From Liquidambar formosana (taxonomy: Eukaryota > Streptophyta > Magnoliopsida > Saxifragales > Altingiaceae): a stretch of 64,000 nucleotides of DNA. The position numbers and the translations under genes were made by a program. The number at the start of each line of letters is the position of its first letter. Position 1 is the stretch's first letter. Positions 1 to 10,502 of the stretch are shown piece after piece. Where the stretch lies: contig CM077827.1 of NCBI GenBank assembly GCA_039720395.1, positions 12,935,615 through 12,999,614 of the forward strand, in the 5' to 3' direction. The notes below the pieces were generated by a model. The model searched no databases, was not told the DNA's origin, and worked only from the letters and a program-made list of their open reading frames with translations.

Positions 1-1120
1 CATCAGCACAGCTAAGACAAAATCCAGTTCAAGCAACATGTTTACACAAGGCAGAGAACGCAGCTGACAAGACACCACAGGCACTAATTCAAACCAACCA
101 CCTCAGGAAAATTCCCCACACAAAGCAACAACGTGCCAGCAAAAGTAAACCTAGAGACGAAAGAAGCCAAACACACAATAAGGACCCAGCAGAAACAAGC
201 CACCACTAGAAGATTAGCAAGGGCAAAGCAATACACGGAAGGGGGAACCCAAGCAAAAGCAGATAAAGCCTTGACAGCAATCCAAACACACAGGACACCA
301 CTGCCAATCCCAGCAAGAGAAACAAATCTAGCAATACAACAAAAATAAAAAATAAAACTTGCAAGGGCCAGAGCAAGACAGGGAAGGGGGAAGGCCCATC
401 ACAAAGAAAAGAAGCCAAATTTGCAATAGCAAACCAAAAGCAACAGGCAACCAAAAAAACAAAAAAAAACTAGGAGATACCAAAGCAAACACTATTAGAC
501 AACACTGCTAGAGTACACAAGAAGAAAGAAAAAATAAATAAATAAACTTGCGAGGGCCAGAGCAATATAGGGAAAGGGGAGGGCCCAAGCAACATCAAAC
601 TACACCTGCAGTCCAAGAGAAAGAACCACAGCACCACACGCACCTATCCCTAACACCAAAACCCCAATCACATCGACAAATACCCTCAGACAGCATAACC
701 AACCCATAATCCATCTTCGAAAAACAGAGTTCAACAAAGAGAGGGCCAGGAGAAGAAGAAAGAAAAAAAAATAAGAACATAAACCACGAAAGACGAGGAA
801 GGACTGACCAAGTTGGGAAGGATGGCAGCACATGCACACGGCACACGGCACACGGCAGGAAGGAGAGAATCACCGGAAATGGAGAAGCGACGGGAAGAAG
901 AGCTGTCGGAGAAGAAGGATGACAGCACACCGACGATGAGACGAACCAGAAGAACCGTCACAGCACCGGCGAGGGAGATCAACGGCAGAAGGAAGACCGA
1001 CGGTAGAGCAAGAGCACGGGAAGAGAAAACAAAATTTCGAAGGGGGGTACACCAGCGTGAGTCACCGGAGGGAGAGAGAGAGCAGCAGCGGCGGCTAGGG
1101 CTCCGATGAGGGACGGCGAG
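1..1120. repeat. Strand-biased low-complexity region with three degenerate direct repeats
   Basis: The plus strand is strongly A/G/C biased and T-poor, so many spurious frames stay open. Three related blocks begin near 217, 361 and 550 with the core GCAAGGGC(A/C)(A/G)AGCAA, followed by a run like GGGAAGGGGGA and then GCCCA; spacing is about 144 and 189 bp. Read on the minus strand, 1110 down to about 800 resembles a pyrimidine-rich plant leader (CCCTAGCCGCCGCTGC near 1090). No convincing protein is encoded. It could be the non-coding 3' tail of the neighbouring copia element or an unrelated repeat. Confidence 0.4.
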
Positions 1121-1429
1121 AAGGGGAAAGGGGAAAGTGAATAGGGAAAAAAATGGGTTTCAAAGGAAAGCAAGAGAACTGGGTAAACTAACCCAAACCC
1201 AAACACCAAATGGGCGGAGACCCAAAAAAAATGGGTGGAACCCAAACCCGACACACATAACACATAACAAAAAAAACAAAATAAAACATAACACACAAAA
1301 AAAACAAAAAAAAAAACTTCCTAATAAGAAAAGAAAAAAAAAAAAACCGATACACATAACAAAGACCAAAAAGATTTTTTTTTTTTGTTTTTGTTTTTAT
1401 TTTATTTTTTTGTTTTTATTTTATTATTA

Positions 1430-1545
1430 TGTAAAAAAAATACTCCCCCTAAAAACAAGACTAAAAAAAATTAAGCTCCCCCGAAAAAAAATAAGACAAG
1501 AGAAAAAATGAAGCTCCCCCTAAAAAAAACTCTCCGAAAAAAAAT
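1430..1545 (-). other. Cluster of polypurine-tract-like GGGGGAG motifs
   Basis: On the minus strand the motif AGGGGGAG, or CGGGGGAG, occurs three times (complements at about 1443, 1476 and 1512), separated by T-rich spacers. Repeated purine motifs of this kind are common downstream of pol in long copia elements. The position, about 1 kb beyond the end of the minus-strand pol, fits such a post-pol region. The expected 3' LTR is not visible beside it. Confidence 0.35.
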
Positions 1546-1559
1546 CCACTAGGACCAAA

Positions 1560-2564
1560 AACAAATATGCACTGCAAGACAAGAACGGACAGATCAGTAT
1601 ATAAAAAAAACATTACATTTTGAGACACGTAACCCATGATACGAAATTGTGCATCAAAAACAATGGCAATTGAACAATGTTGTCTTGCAACCGAGGCATA
1701 ATTAGAAGAATATAACAAGAAGATTTACATGCCACGTGAATGAAATGCATTATCAATGCCCAGGGATTAAAGAACTAAAACCAGGCACAATAAACTATGA
1801 ATCGCAGTTCCGAGAAATTAAGAAAAAGAGGCAAACCATGTTAAGTACGAAAAGATTGCTTTTCACCCTTTTTAAATTTTTCTTTTTCTTTTGCACTGAG
1901 CTGTGGAAATTACTGAGTAGGTATTAAGATTGCGTACCTTTCCCAAATTTCTTGTAGAATTTCTTTCGGTATTAACACTCAACATCAATATATCTTTCTT
2001 TTTAACATGACGGCTTTCACACTTTCACGCAGCCAGCCCTCTTCATGAATTACCTCACGTTAGCTTCGGACAAGGCGAAGGTAGCTATTTTCATGAGATA
2101 TAGGGATATGCATAACATAAAGGTCATTCAAATTCACTAATCCCTAGGAAGTTTAAGACAAAGAGTATCATGCCATGGTTTTAGTTGAAACAACCTTAAG
2201 ACAAAGAATAGTGGTGCAGTGTAAAGTGCTGGCATGAGAACCATTGAAAAATTCCACTAACTATGCGTAAGATAACAAGCCGAAACATCAGACTAATTAC
2301 CTTCGCAAACTCAGCACAATATGATACTCAAGAGTGAACCGTTTCAAAAGTTAGTGCAAATTATATATGACTGACAACCATCAGAACATGAAATGCAGGA
2401 ACACTCATAAAAATCTCTTTGAGTTTTCTTAATCAACATAAAAAAAAACAAAATATACAATAAAAAAAATCACTCGAAAGCAATAAATCCTAACCTATCC
2501 CATCAACCCAGAATAAGATGAACCATGAGAGGACATAGGGAAATGGTGAAACACACACACAAGC
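1560..2564. other. Unassigned non-coding stretch left of the copia pol
   Basis: AT-rich sequence with no open frame of note, no recognisable exon and no copy of the LTR seen at 8000-9059. It may be the 3' untranslated part of the minus-strand copia element or the host sequence beyond a truncation. Confidence 0.4.
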
Positions 2565-5500
2565 TTAGTCAACAGAAAAGACACCAATAGATTTCCGAAG
2601 GGATTCAAACCTAAGAGAATCTAGAGGTTTAGTGAAGAGATCCGTTAACTGACTCTTAGTAGGAACAAACTCTAATGAAATCACTTTTTCTTCAACCAAG
2701 TCGTGAATAAAGTGATGACGAATATCAATGTGTTTAGTCCTAGAGTACTGAACAGGATTCTTAGAGATATTAATGGCACTAGTATTATCACAATGAACAA
2801 CCATAGTACCCTGCTCAATTCCATAATCCAGTAACATCTGCTTCATCCACATGAGTTGAGTGCAGCAACTCCCAGCGGCTATGTACTCAGCTTCAGCAGT
2901 AGATAGAGATATACAATTCTGTTTCTTGCTAAGCCAAGATACTAAGCAATTACCCACATAGAAACAGCCACCTGTAGTACTCTTTATATCATCCACATTT
3001 CTGGCCCAGTCGGCATCGGAATATCCAGCAACTTCGGAATTCGTATTAAACGAATACCAAAGGCTGAAATCAAGTGTACCACTCACATATCTGATGATAC
3101 GCTTCACTGCTTCCATATGAGACTTCTTTGGAGCAGCCTGATAGCGAGCACAAGCACCCACACCAAATGAAATATCAGGACGACTAGCAGTCAAGTACAA
3201 CAAACTACCAATCATACTTCTATACATAGTGTGATCTACATCCTCACCAGAAACATCCTTACTAAGCTTCAAAGTTGTACTCATAAGAGTACGAGCATGC
3301 TTAGCATTCTCTAAACCGAACTTCTTAACCAGATCCTTAGCATACTTGCTTTGAGATATAAAAATCCCATCACTCAGTTGCTTAACTTGAAGACCTAAGA
3401 AGTAATTCAACTCACCCACCATACTCATTTCAAACTCTCTTTTCATCTCATCAGCAAATTTATGAGCAAGTGGGTCAGATGTGGAACCAAACACTATATC
3501 ATCCACATAGATCTGTGCAATGACAATCACATTCCCGACCTTCCTAATGAATAAGGTCCTATCAACTCCCCCTCGCGAAAAGCCTCTAGCAAGTAGATAA
3601 GTAGTTAAATGCTCATACCAAGCACGAGGGGCTTGTTTCAAACCATATAGGGCCTTTTTCAATCTAAGCACATGGTTGGGGTGATAGGGATCTTCAAATC
3701 CCTTAGGTTGTTCCACATAAACTTCCTCTTGAAGAATGCCATTCAGGAAAGCACTCTTTACATCCATCTGATATAGGGTGAACTTAAGATAGCAAGCTAT
3801 GGCAAGAAGAAGACGAATGGACTCAAGCCTAGCTATAGGAGCAAAAGTCTCATCAAAGTCAATGCCCTTAACCTGAGTGTAACCCTGAGCAACTAACCTA
3901 GCCTTATTTCTAACAATGGTGCCAATTTCATCAGATTTATTCTTAAATATCCACTTGGTACCAATGATATTAACATTTTTAGGCCTAGGCACAAGATACC
4001 ACACATCATTTCTAACAAATTGACTGAGCTCTTCATGCATGGCAGCAATCCAATACTCATCCTTTAAAGCTTCAATCACATTTTTCGGCTCTATGGTGGA
4101 AATGTAGCACAAATGACTGACCTCGTTCCTCACTTGTCTACGGGTCTTCATCCTATCAGACACTTCACCTATAACAAGACTAGGTGGATGATTAAGCTTG
4201 ACCCTAGCCGATGGTTCTAGAATAGATGATGGTTCTTGGGAGTTCGGAACTATCTCATTGACAGAATTAGATTCATCCTTTTCCAATGTGGAAGAAGGAG
4301 AATCCTCCGACTCTACACTTAGCTCATCTTCATCCTCTTCTATAGACTCAACATTCACGGGATCAGCGGAAGCATCATCAATAACAACATTGACAGACTC
4401 CATGACAGTAGACGTCCTAAGATTATAAACCCTATACGCCTTACTGTTATTAGAGTAGCCTAGGAAGATACCCTCATCACTTCTAGAATCAAATTTTCCT
4501 AAACTCTCTCTATCACGGAGGATGTAACACTTACTCCCAAACACATGGAAGTACTTAAGGTTAGGCTTCTTGCCTTTCCAAAGCTCATAGCAGGTCTGTC
4601 TAGTCCTAGGTCTCAGATAGACCCTATTTATTGTATGGCAAGCTGTATTGACAGCTTCTCCCCAAAATCTCTTGGGCAAATTCTTGCCATGGAGCATAAC
4701 ACGAGCCATCTCCTGAATAACCCTGTTTTTTCTTTCTACAACTCCGTTCATCTGAGGGGTTTTAGGAGGTGAAAACTCATGCATAATGCCACGCTCATCA
4801 CAATAGGCCTCAAACTCGGAATAATCGAACTCACGACCATGATCACTTCTTATCCGAGTTATGAGATACCCTTTCTCATTTTGAACACGTTGGCATATAG
4901 TCTTGAAGCATCCAAATGCTTCGGTCTTATCTCTCAACAAAGCAATCCAAGTATATCTAGAAAAATCATCTACCATCACAAGGATATGCTTCCTGCCACC
5001 TATGGTCTCTGTCCTAGAAGGACCCATGAGATCTATATGAATCAGCTCAAGACACCTAGTGGTAACAATCTCATTTATCTTCCTATGGAAACACCTAATT
5101 TGTTTCCCTAGCTGACAAGGGCCACAGATACTATTAGGAGACTTACCTAGTTTGGGCACACCTCTAACACACTTTCTTCTAATAAGACGAGTAAGATCTT
5201 TGTAGTTCAAGTGTCCCAACCTACGATGCCACAACTCAGTTTCATCAACTCTGGCACTGTTGCAGACTATGTTAGATGTAGGAGAAATACCATAACAGTT
5301 ATCACTAGTCCGCACACCTTCCATGACACATACACCCTTATCATTAAGAATAGAACATTTGTTGCGAGTGAATTGTACGGAATGGTATTCATCACACATT
5401 TGACTGATACTGAGAAGATTGGCCTTAAGTCCCTTTACAAACAACACATTGTTAAGCTTAGGAAAACCTGGAGCAGTGATTGTACCCTTACCAACAACTT

Positions 5501-6236
5501 GAGACTTCTTCCAATCTCCAAATGTCACAGTACCTCCATCACAGTCCTCATAAAAAGCAAACAAGGACTTGTCTCCAGTCATGTGCCTAGAACATCCACT
5601 GTCTAAGTACCACATGGTAGAACTATGAGCTCTAAGAACAGTGTGGACAACAAGACACCTAAGGTCATTCTTGACAATCCACTCAGTCTTTACTTTCGGT
5701 ATGTTGACCTTTGTGGAAGAGTTGACTCTATTGACTCTAGAGTGGTTTCTTCTAGACACACTAGAGGAGGTATCAAAACCTCTATGAGCCATCTGTCTCA
5801 GATCAGAAACCTCTAAACATAGCCTCCTGAGACACTCCCCAACACTATCCATACTCAAGCTAGGATTTCTAGAAGTCCTAGACATTCTATCCCTAAGTTG
5901 GAAGCAATTTGGACGGATATAACCAACTTCACCACAATGATGACAAACAGGAGGAGTTCTAGGTGAATGTCTGTTCCAAGCATAAGAGATGTTAAAATCA
6001 TTAGGTCTACTCACTTGCCTATGATAATGCTCTTCTCCCCTCCTAGGTTGACTTTTCTTAAGGATCGGACATTTAGGCCTAATGTGACCCTTATTCCCAC
6101 AATGGACACAAGTAGGAACTTTCTTAGGAGGAACAATAGGTGGAGGAGCTGTAGACTTAACAACATGAGAACCTTGAGCCTTAACAAACTGGGTTTTAGA
6201 AGGACTAGGTGTGGCCTTCTCATTCACAAACCCCAA
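2565..6236 (-). CDS. copia pol (junction zinc knuckles, protease, integrase, RT, RNase H)
   Basis: Open for about 1223 codons, but it has no start of its own: it continues gag after the frameshift. Domains in order: CCHC knuckle [14 protein letters not shown] (about residue 42); a second knuckle [14 protein letters not shown] with Tyr in place of His; protease core [12 protein letters not shown]; integrase zinc finger ([18 protein letters not shown]); integrase catalytic residues in [16 protein letters not shown] and [11 protein letters not shown] motifs [12 protein letters not shown] and IYVDDIVFG; RNase H motifs [16 protein letters not shown] and [10 protein letters not shown]; then the usual C-terminus [10 protein letters not shown]. 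All catalytic motifs look intact, so pol may have stayed open longer than gag. It would have acted within the element's own virus-like particle. Confidence 0.9.
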   Translation of the reverse strand: MGFVNEKATPSPSKTQFVKAQGSHVVKSTAPPPIVPPKKVPTCVHCGNKGHIRPKCPILKKSQPRRGEEHYHRQVSRPNDFNISYAWNRHSPRTPPVCHHCGEVGYIRPNCFQLRDRMSRTSRNPSLSMDSVGECLRRLCLEVSDLRQMAHRGFDTSSSVSRRNHSRVNRVNSSTKVNIPKVKTEWIVKNDLRCLVVHTVLRAHSSTMWYLDSGCSRHMTGDKSLFAFYEDCDGGTVTFGDWKKSQVVGKGTITAPGFPKLNNVLFVKGLKANLLSISQMCDEYHSVQFTRNKCSILNDKGVCVMEGVRTSDNCYGISPTSNIVCNSARVDETELWHRRLGHLNYKDLTRLIRRKCVRGVPKLGKSPNSICGPCQLGKQIRCFHRKINEIVTTRCLELIHIDLMGPSRTETIGGRKHILVMVDDFSRYTWIALLRDKTEAFGCFKTICQRVQNEKGYLITRIRSDHGREFDYSEFEAYCDERGIMHEFSPPKTPQMNGVVERKNRVIQEMARVMLHGKNLPKRFWGEAVNTACHTINRVYLRPRTRQTCYELWKGKKPNLKYFHVFGSKCYILRDRESLGKFDSRSDEGIFLGYSNNSKAYRVYNLRTSTVMESVNVVIDDASADPVNVESIEEDEDELSVESEDSPSSTLEKDESNSVNEIVPNSQEPSSILEPSARVKLNHPPSLVIGEVSDRMKTRRQVRNEVSHLCYISTIEPKNVIEALKDEYWIAAMHEELSQFVRNDVWYLVPRPKNVNIIGTKWIFKNKSDEIGTIVRNKARLVAQGYTQVKGIDFDETFAPIARLESIRLLLAIACYLKFTLYQMDVKSAFLNGILQEEVYVEQPKGFEDPYHPNHVLRLKKALYGLKQAPRAWYEHLTTYLLARGFSRGGVDRTLFIRKVGNVIVIAQIYVDDIVFGSTSDPLAHKFADEMKREFEMSMVGELNYFLGLQVKQLSDGIFISQSKYAKDLVKKFGLENAKHARTLMSTTLKLSKDVSGEDVDHTMYRSMIGSLLYLTASRPDISFGVGACARYQAAPKKSHMEAVKRIIRYVSGTLDFSLWYSFNTNSEVAGYSDADWARNVDDIKSTTGGCFYVGNCLVSWLSKKQNCISLSTAEAEYIAAGSCCTQLMWMKQMLLDYGIEQGTMVVHCDNTSAINISKNPVQYSRTKHIDIRHHFIHDLVEEKVISLEFVPTKSQLTDLFTKPLDSLRFESLRKSIGVFSVD

Positions 6237-7924
6237 ACCTCGTCTGTCACTCGAGCTCTGTCCTACACCTAACAGATAATCTAAGGTCTCCTTTCCTTAG
6301 ACAATTTTTCTAGATCAGCTACTTTAGAGTTTAAGTCTTTTTCAAGACTCGAGACTCTCAGCTCAAGACATTTCCTAGACTCAGTCAACTCAAACTTCTC
6401 CTTTTCCAATCGGACAATCTCTTTAGAGAGATGTCCTTTTTAAGTCTTCAATTGACTGACACTAGCATTAGTTTCAGTCAACTCCAGCTTCAAGCATTCA
6501 ATCTCTTTCTCATAAGTTTTAGCTTTAATGTAGAGAGATTGTCTAGACTTCTTAGTTTTTAGACATTCTTCAAATAGCTTATCATAAGCAACTTGAAGAT
6601 CTTCTTCTTCTTCATCAGACACACACATGTCCTCAGAACTCTCAGTAACCACTTCAACCTTATCTAGCTCTTCCTGACTTAGGATCTTACTAGCACACTC
6701 AGAAGACTCTCCAGACTCTAAGTGAATAGAAGTAAAAGCCATGAAGTTTGACTCATCTTCTTCACCATGTAAGCTTTCCTCAGAACTGAATTCATGCTCA
6801 CTATCACTCAGGGTAGCATTATATCCTTTATCTTTTCCCTGACTAGTGTTGTTGGAGTTCTTCTTCCTGGTATTGGCACACTCAGGAGCAATATGACCAA
6901 AACCATGACATTCATAGCACTGAGCCCCTTGAGGCTTCCTATTGCTCGATCTCTCCCCCTGAACACTAGACTGTGATTAGGACCTATCACTATCCCTTCT
7001 ATTTCTACCTGAATTAGACCCATTGCCTTTGGACGACCCTGAACTATTACTTCTGTTAGAGTTGGAACCTCTATTCTTATTGAAACTAGAACCACCATTT
7101 CTGCTAGAACTAGAACAAACATAATTCCTTGAGTTAGAGGAACTATTTCCAGAGGGTCTAAACAATTTCCTAAACTTCTTCACGAAGAAGGCAATATCCT
7201 CTTCACAGACTTCAGAAGCAGAGTCAGATCCAGAATCAGGTTTACTAGACTCTTCAGTGATGGTTTTCAAAGCTATTCCTTTATTTTTAGACTCTTTCTT
7301 ACAAAATTTCATTTCATAGTTTTGAATTTCCCCAACTAAATCTTCCTTTTTCATGGTGTCAAGATCTTTGTTGTCTTCAATGGAAGTAATCTTAGGCAAG
7401 AACCTGAGAGGCAAAGACCTAAGAATTTTCCTATTAATGGTAGCATCAGACAACTCATCACCTAAAGAAAATCTAGAGTTAACAATATCACTCAGCCTAG
7501 CATTAAAATCATCAAATACTTCATCTTCTTTCATAGTTTCCTTTTCATACATAGAAGTAAGCATTTGAATTTTTGTATTTTTCACAGATATGGTTCCTTC
7601 ATGAGTTTTCTCAAGGATATTCCAAGCTTCTTTTGCATATTCACAATGAGCTACCCTACGAAATTCATCGCGAGATATTCCACTGAAAATAGCGTTAATT
7701 CCTTTGGAATTCCATTTGAGTTCTTCATAATCCTCTTTAGTCCATTGAACCCTAGGCTTGTCAACAGATACACCTTCCACAACCACCTTGGGTGGAGTGT
7801 ATCCATCAATCACAGCAAGCCACACTCTCTCATCAATTGATTTGAGATAGGCTCGCATGAGGGCTTTCCAGTACCCATAGTCCTTACCATTAAAGAATGG
7901 TATAGAAGGTTTCACAGGGTCCAT
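6237..7924 (-). pseudogene. copia gag, broken by two stops and one frameshift
   Basis: Starts at the ATG 7924-7922 (MDPVKPSIPFFNGKDYGYW), about 60 nt after the primer site; the open frame upstream of this ATG lies in the leader. The capsid part runs about 315 codons to an in-frame TAA at 6979-6977. The same frame then continues through a knuckle CYECHGFGHIAPEC (about 6922-6880) and an acidic, coiled-coil-like stretch to a second stop at 6442-6440. A third open stretch (about 6439-6290) leads to a shift of frame near 6290, after which the sequence runs into the pol frame. In family members gag and pol form a single open frame, so these are three separate lesions. Confidence 0.8.
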
Positions 7925-7985
7925 ATTACCGGAGAATAGACACAAGGATCAGCACTCAGGCTGTTAAACCTTAAGAGTGAACCTC

Positions 7986-7997
7986 GCTCTGATACCA
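7986..7997 (-). other. Primer binding site, initiator tRNA-Met type
   Basis: The minus strand reads TGGTATCAGAGC two bases after the LTR end, the classic plant copia site complementary to the 3' end of initiator tRNA-Met. It fixes the LTR boundary and the element's orientation. Confidence 0.85.
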
Positions 7998-7999
7998 AT

Positions 8000-9059
8000 T
8001 GAAATTCCGGTTAAATTAACCCTAAAATACCTAGAAGGGGGGTTGAATAGGTATTACTCTAATTCTTACCCAATTTTAATTATGAAACTCACAAAACCAA
8101 TTATCACTATTAATCCAATCGCATAGCAAGTATGAAAGCATATAAAAAGATGCACACAAGATTTTTACGTGGAAAACCCTAGATAGGAAAAACCACGGGA
8201 CCTAGTCCAGTTGAAGCAAATCCACTATGAATCAAATGAGTACAAGACACACTTACAGACCAAAAGGACTTAAGCAAAAGTCTTCACTCCCATGACCGCA
8301 TACGATCGATCTCCGTCTTCACGGCTTTGGTCGAAACCAACCTCTTCACAGCGATTCCTTCCTCCACGAACTCGCAAGCTCGATCACCGTCGCAACGGAC
8401 TCACAAACATTCAAGGATGTAAAAAATATTGTGTGGTTTGAAGGTCTCTAGAGCATGAAAAGAAAAACTAGGTTAAAAAGCTCTAGAGAAGATTTGAGAG
8501 GATGGGCTTTTGAAAACCTTATTGGGAGAGGCTTGCTTGCCTCTCTCTATCAAAACAAAACCTATTTAAAGAGTCTAGGAGACCCCAAAAGACTGGGATA
8601 CGAAATAAGGTCAAATAGGTAATTAAATCATATTTTAAAAACTGTTTTTTACGAGCAAGGATCGATCCTCCAGGAACCTAGGATTGATCCTAGAAAACAG
8701 AAGCTAAAAACCATTTTTAGAGCACCTAGGATCGATCTTCCAGACCCTAGGATCGATCCTAGAAAACAGAACCTAAACTCATATTTCAGGACACCCTAGG
8801 ATCGATCCTCCAATGCCTAGGATCGATCCTAGCCTCTAAAAATTACAAAAATGTTTTGAAATCTTTTTCAAAAACTTTTTCGCTTTGTTCAAAACTCATA
8901 TCAAGAATAAAAATGAATTGAATCGATTAAAAAACCGGCTTCTAAAGACACTTACCTGTCCTAACAATGAGTGTGAGTCGCATTGCCTTGAAGTCTGCAC
9001 TCGAGTCAATTGTAGAAGCTCTTTGAACTCTTGAAGCAACATATGACACTAAACAAACA
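8000..9059 (-). repeat. 5' LTR of the minus-strand copia element
   Basis: On the plus strand it runs from TGAAATTCCGG to ACTAAACAAACA, giving TG...CA ends and about 1060 bp. The inner end is fixed by the primer site; the outer end at 9059 is chosen from the TG...CA rule only, since no matching duplication can be checked. It contains the internal motif CTAGAAGGGGGGTTGAATAG and three 70-bp repeats with phased palindromes. Confidence 0.7.
8659..8829. repeat. Three 70-bp tandem units with paired GGATCGATCC palindromes
   Basis: GGATCGATCC or a one-base variant starts at 8659, 8681, 8729, 8750, 8799 and 8820. Within each unit the pair is 21-22 bp apart, and units repeat every 70 bp. The second member of each pair is extended to CTAGGATCGATCCTAG (first unit GGATTGATCC). 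They lie in the LTR, where enhancer or promoter signals are expected. Confidence 0.85.
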
Positions 9060-10502
9060 CCACTTTTGCCACGGAATATGCCAATCTAAGAAAATGGACT
9101 TTACAACCAACTCCACAGGGGCCAAACTGTGATTCTCATCCACATCAACCTCAAACCTACATTGGCTTTCTCTGCCTTGCCATCTCTTGCTATCCCTTGT
9201 AATGCTCTCTCTCTCTCTCTCTCTTAAATTGGCATGTGCAATAGGTTAATCACTTATTCTTCTTCATTGTTCCAAATGGAGAATAACAATGGGAGTATGG
9301 AAATAAAATGCACATGAGGCAATATACTTTATAAATAATCAAAATATTGATATTTGAGTTCATATTCCCCATTAGTTCCTACCAATAACACCTCCACAAA
9401 TTAACAAGGGACATGCCACCCACTTATGGGTATTTCTTCATAATTCAAATCTACTAGCAATAACCCATATGGTGCATGGAAATTATATACAAAAAGATCG
9501 GTTGTATTTTTGCGAGAATTCCTACTTTTTTATCATTTCTAAGCCAGCGAAGAGAGAGAGAGAGAGGGAGAGAGAGAGAGAGAGAGAGAGAGGTGAGGGG
9601 AGGGAATTATAGAATAATTCATATAAGATGGCAAAGCATGTGAGCATCATACTCCACACGAATAAATAAAATTTCATATTCCACATAGATAAATAAAATT
9701 TCTCACTTTTAGTCTTGGTAATAGGGCGCATTGCAGAAATTTAAAGAAGGATTACTGAGACCTCTTTATGCCTTAAGGTCCATAATATAGAAAATTTGCA
9801 TTTACAAACACTATTTGTGACATCGTCTTAATTGATAAATAAAGCTTGAATAAACTTGAAACTTGACACCAAAGAGAAGATGTCTAACTCCATTTTTCCT
9901 TCTTTCTTTTTAACAAGTCCATCACATCCCAACTACATATATTCATTGCTTTGACTAGCTTTTTATTCTGCATCTTTCCCAGTTTTAAAAATTATAATTC
10001 TCCTGACAAAAGCACAGATATTACCAAAAGAGCAAGAATTTGAAAGATGAGTGGATACTCGAGTGAATCTTTTGCTACAGGCCTCTTAATATCGACTCTA
10101 TCAATGAAAATTTTCCCATCTACAAAAGAAAAAAGGGGGGGGGGGGGAGTGGAATACCACTCTTCATCTACATGAACTAATCTTCTATACTTTGGACATG
10201 CCAAGTTCACACGCATCTATTCCTAAAAGTAATAGAGAAAAGGTACTCTCAAAATCTTCCAAGTAGAGAGGTATGGCTCTGGGGTAATTGAGAAGATCAA
10301 AACATAACCAGTAATAATTAAAAGTAATAAAAGTGGACTTAGCACCTACAAATAATTCAAAATTTTCTCACAAAGTTCGTACCTTTTGAATACAGGTTTT
10401 ACAAATACATTTGCATCATGAGATTCTCATTTTGTTTTGTACATGTTAGCTCACATTCATAATCATGCTTCTTATGACTTTTATTCCTTTGTTTGTGTGC
10501 AG
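9060..10502. other. Non-coding stretch between the copia LTR and the first USP exon
   Basis: No exon encoding the expected N-terminus of the USP domain was found. There is a GA-rich microsatellite at 9551-9592, a run of 13 G at 10135-10147 and otherwise AT-rich sequence. It could be intron or 5' flank of the gene at 10503. Confidence 0.5.

Larger units (their letters stand above)
2565..9059 (-). mobile_element. Ty1/copia retrotransposon, minus strand, 3' LTR missing
   Basis: Order on the minus strand is LTR (9059-8000), tRNA-Met primer site (7997-7986), gag (7924 onward), then protease-integrase-RT-RNase H ending at 2565. Gag contains two in-frame stops and a frameshift, while pol is open. 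The ~1.06 kb LTR, the coiled-coil-like gag extension and the zinc knuckles at the gag/pol junction resemble the SIRE/TAR-type copia lineages; that lineage call is an inference. No second LTR copy lies between 1 and 2564, so the element is either truncated or has a long post-pol region continuing out of the window. Without the second LTR its age cannot be estimated. Confidence 0.85.

Noticed and set aside
133..1511. Many overlapping 60-120 codon frames on both strands
   Set aside because: They result from base bias (T-poor plus strand) and A/T runs; no domain or splice signal supports them.
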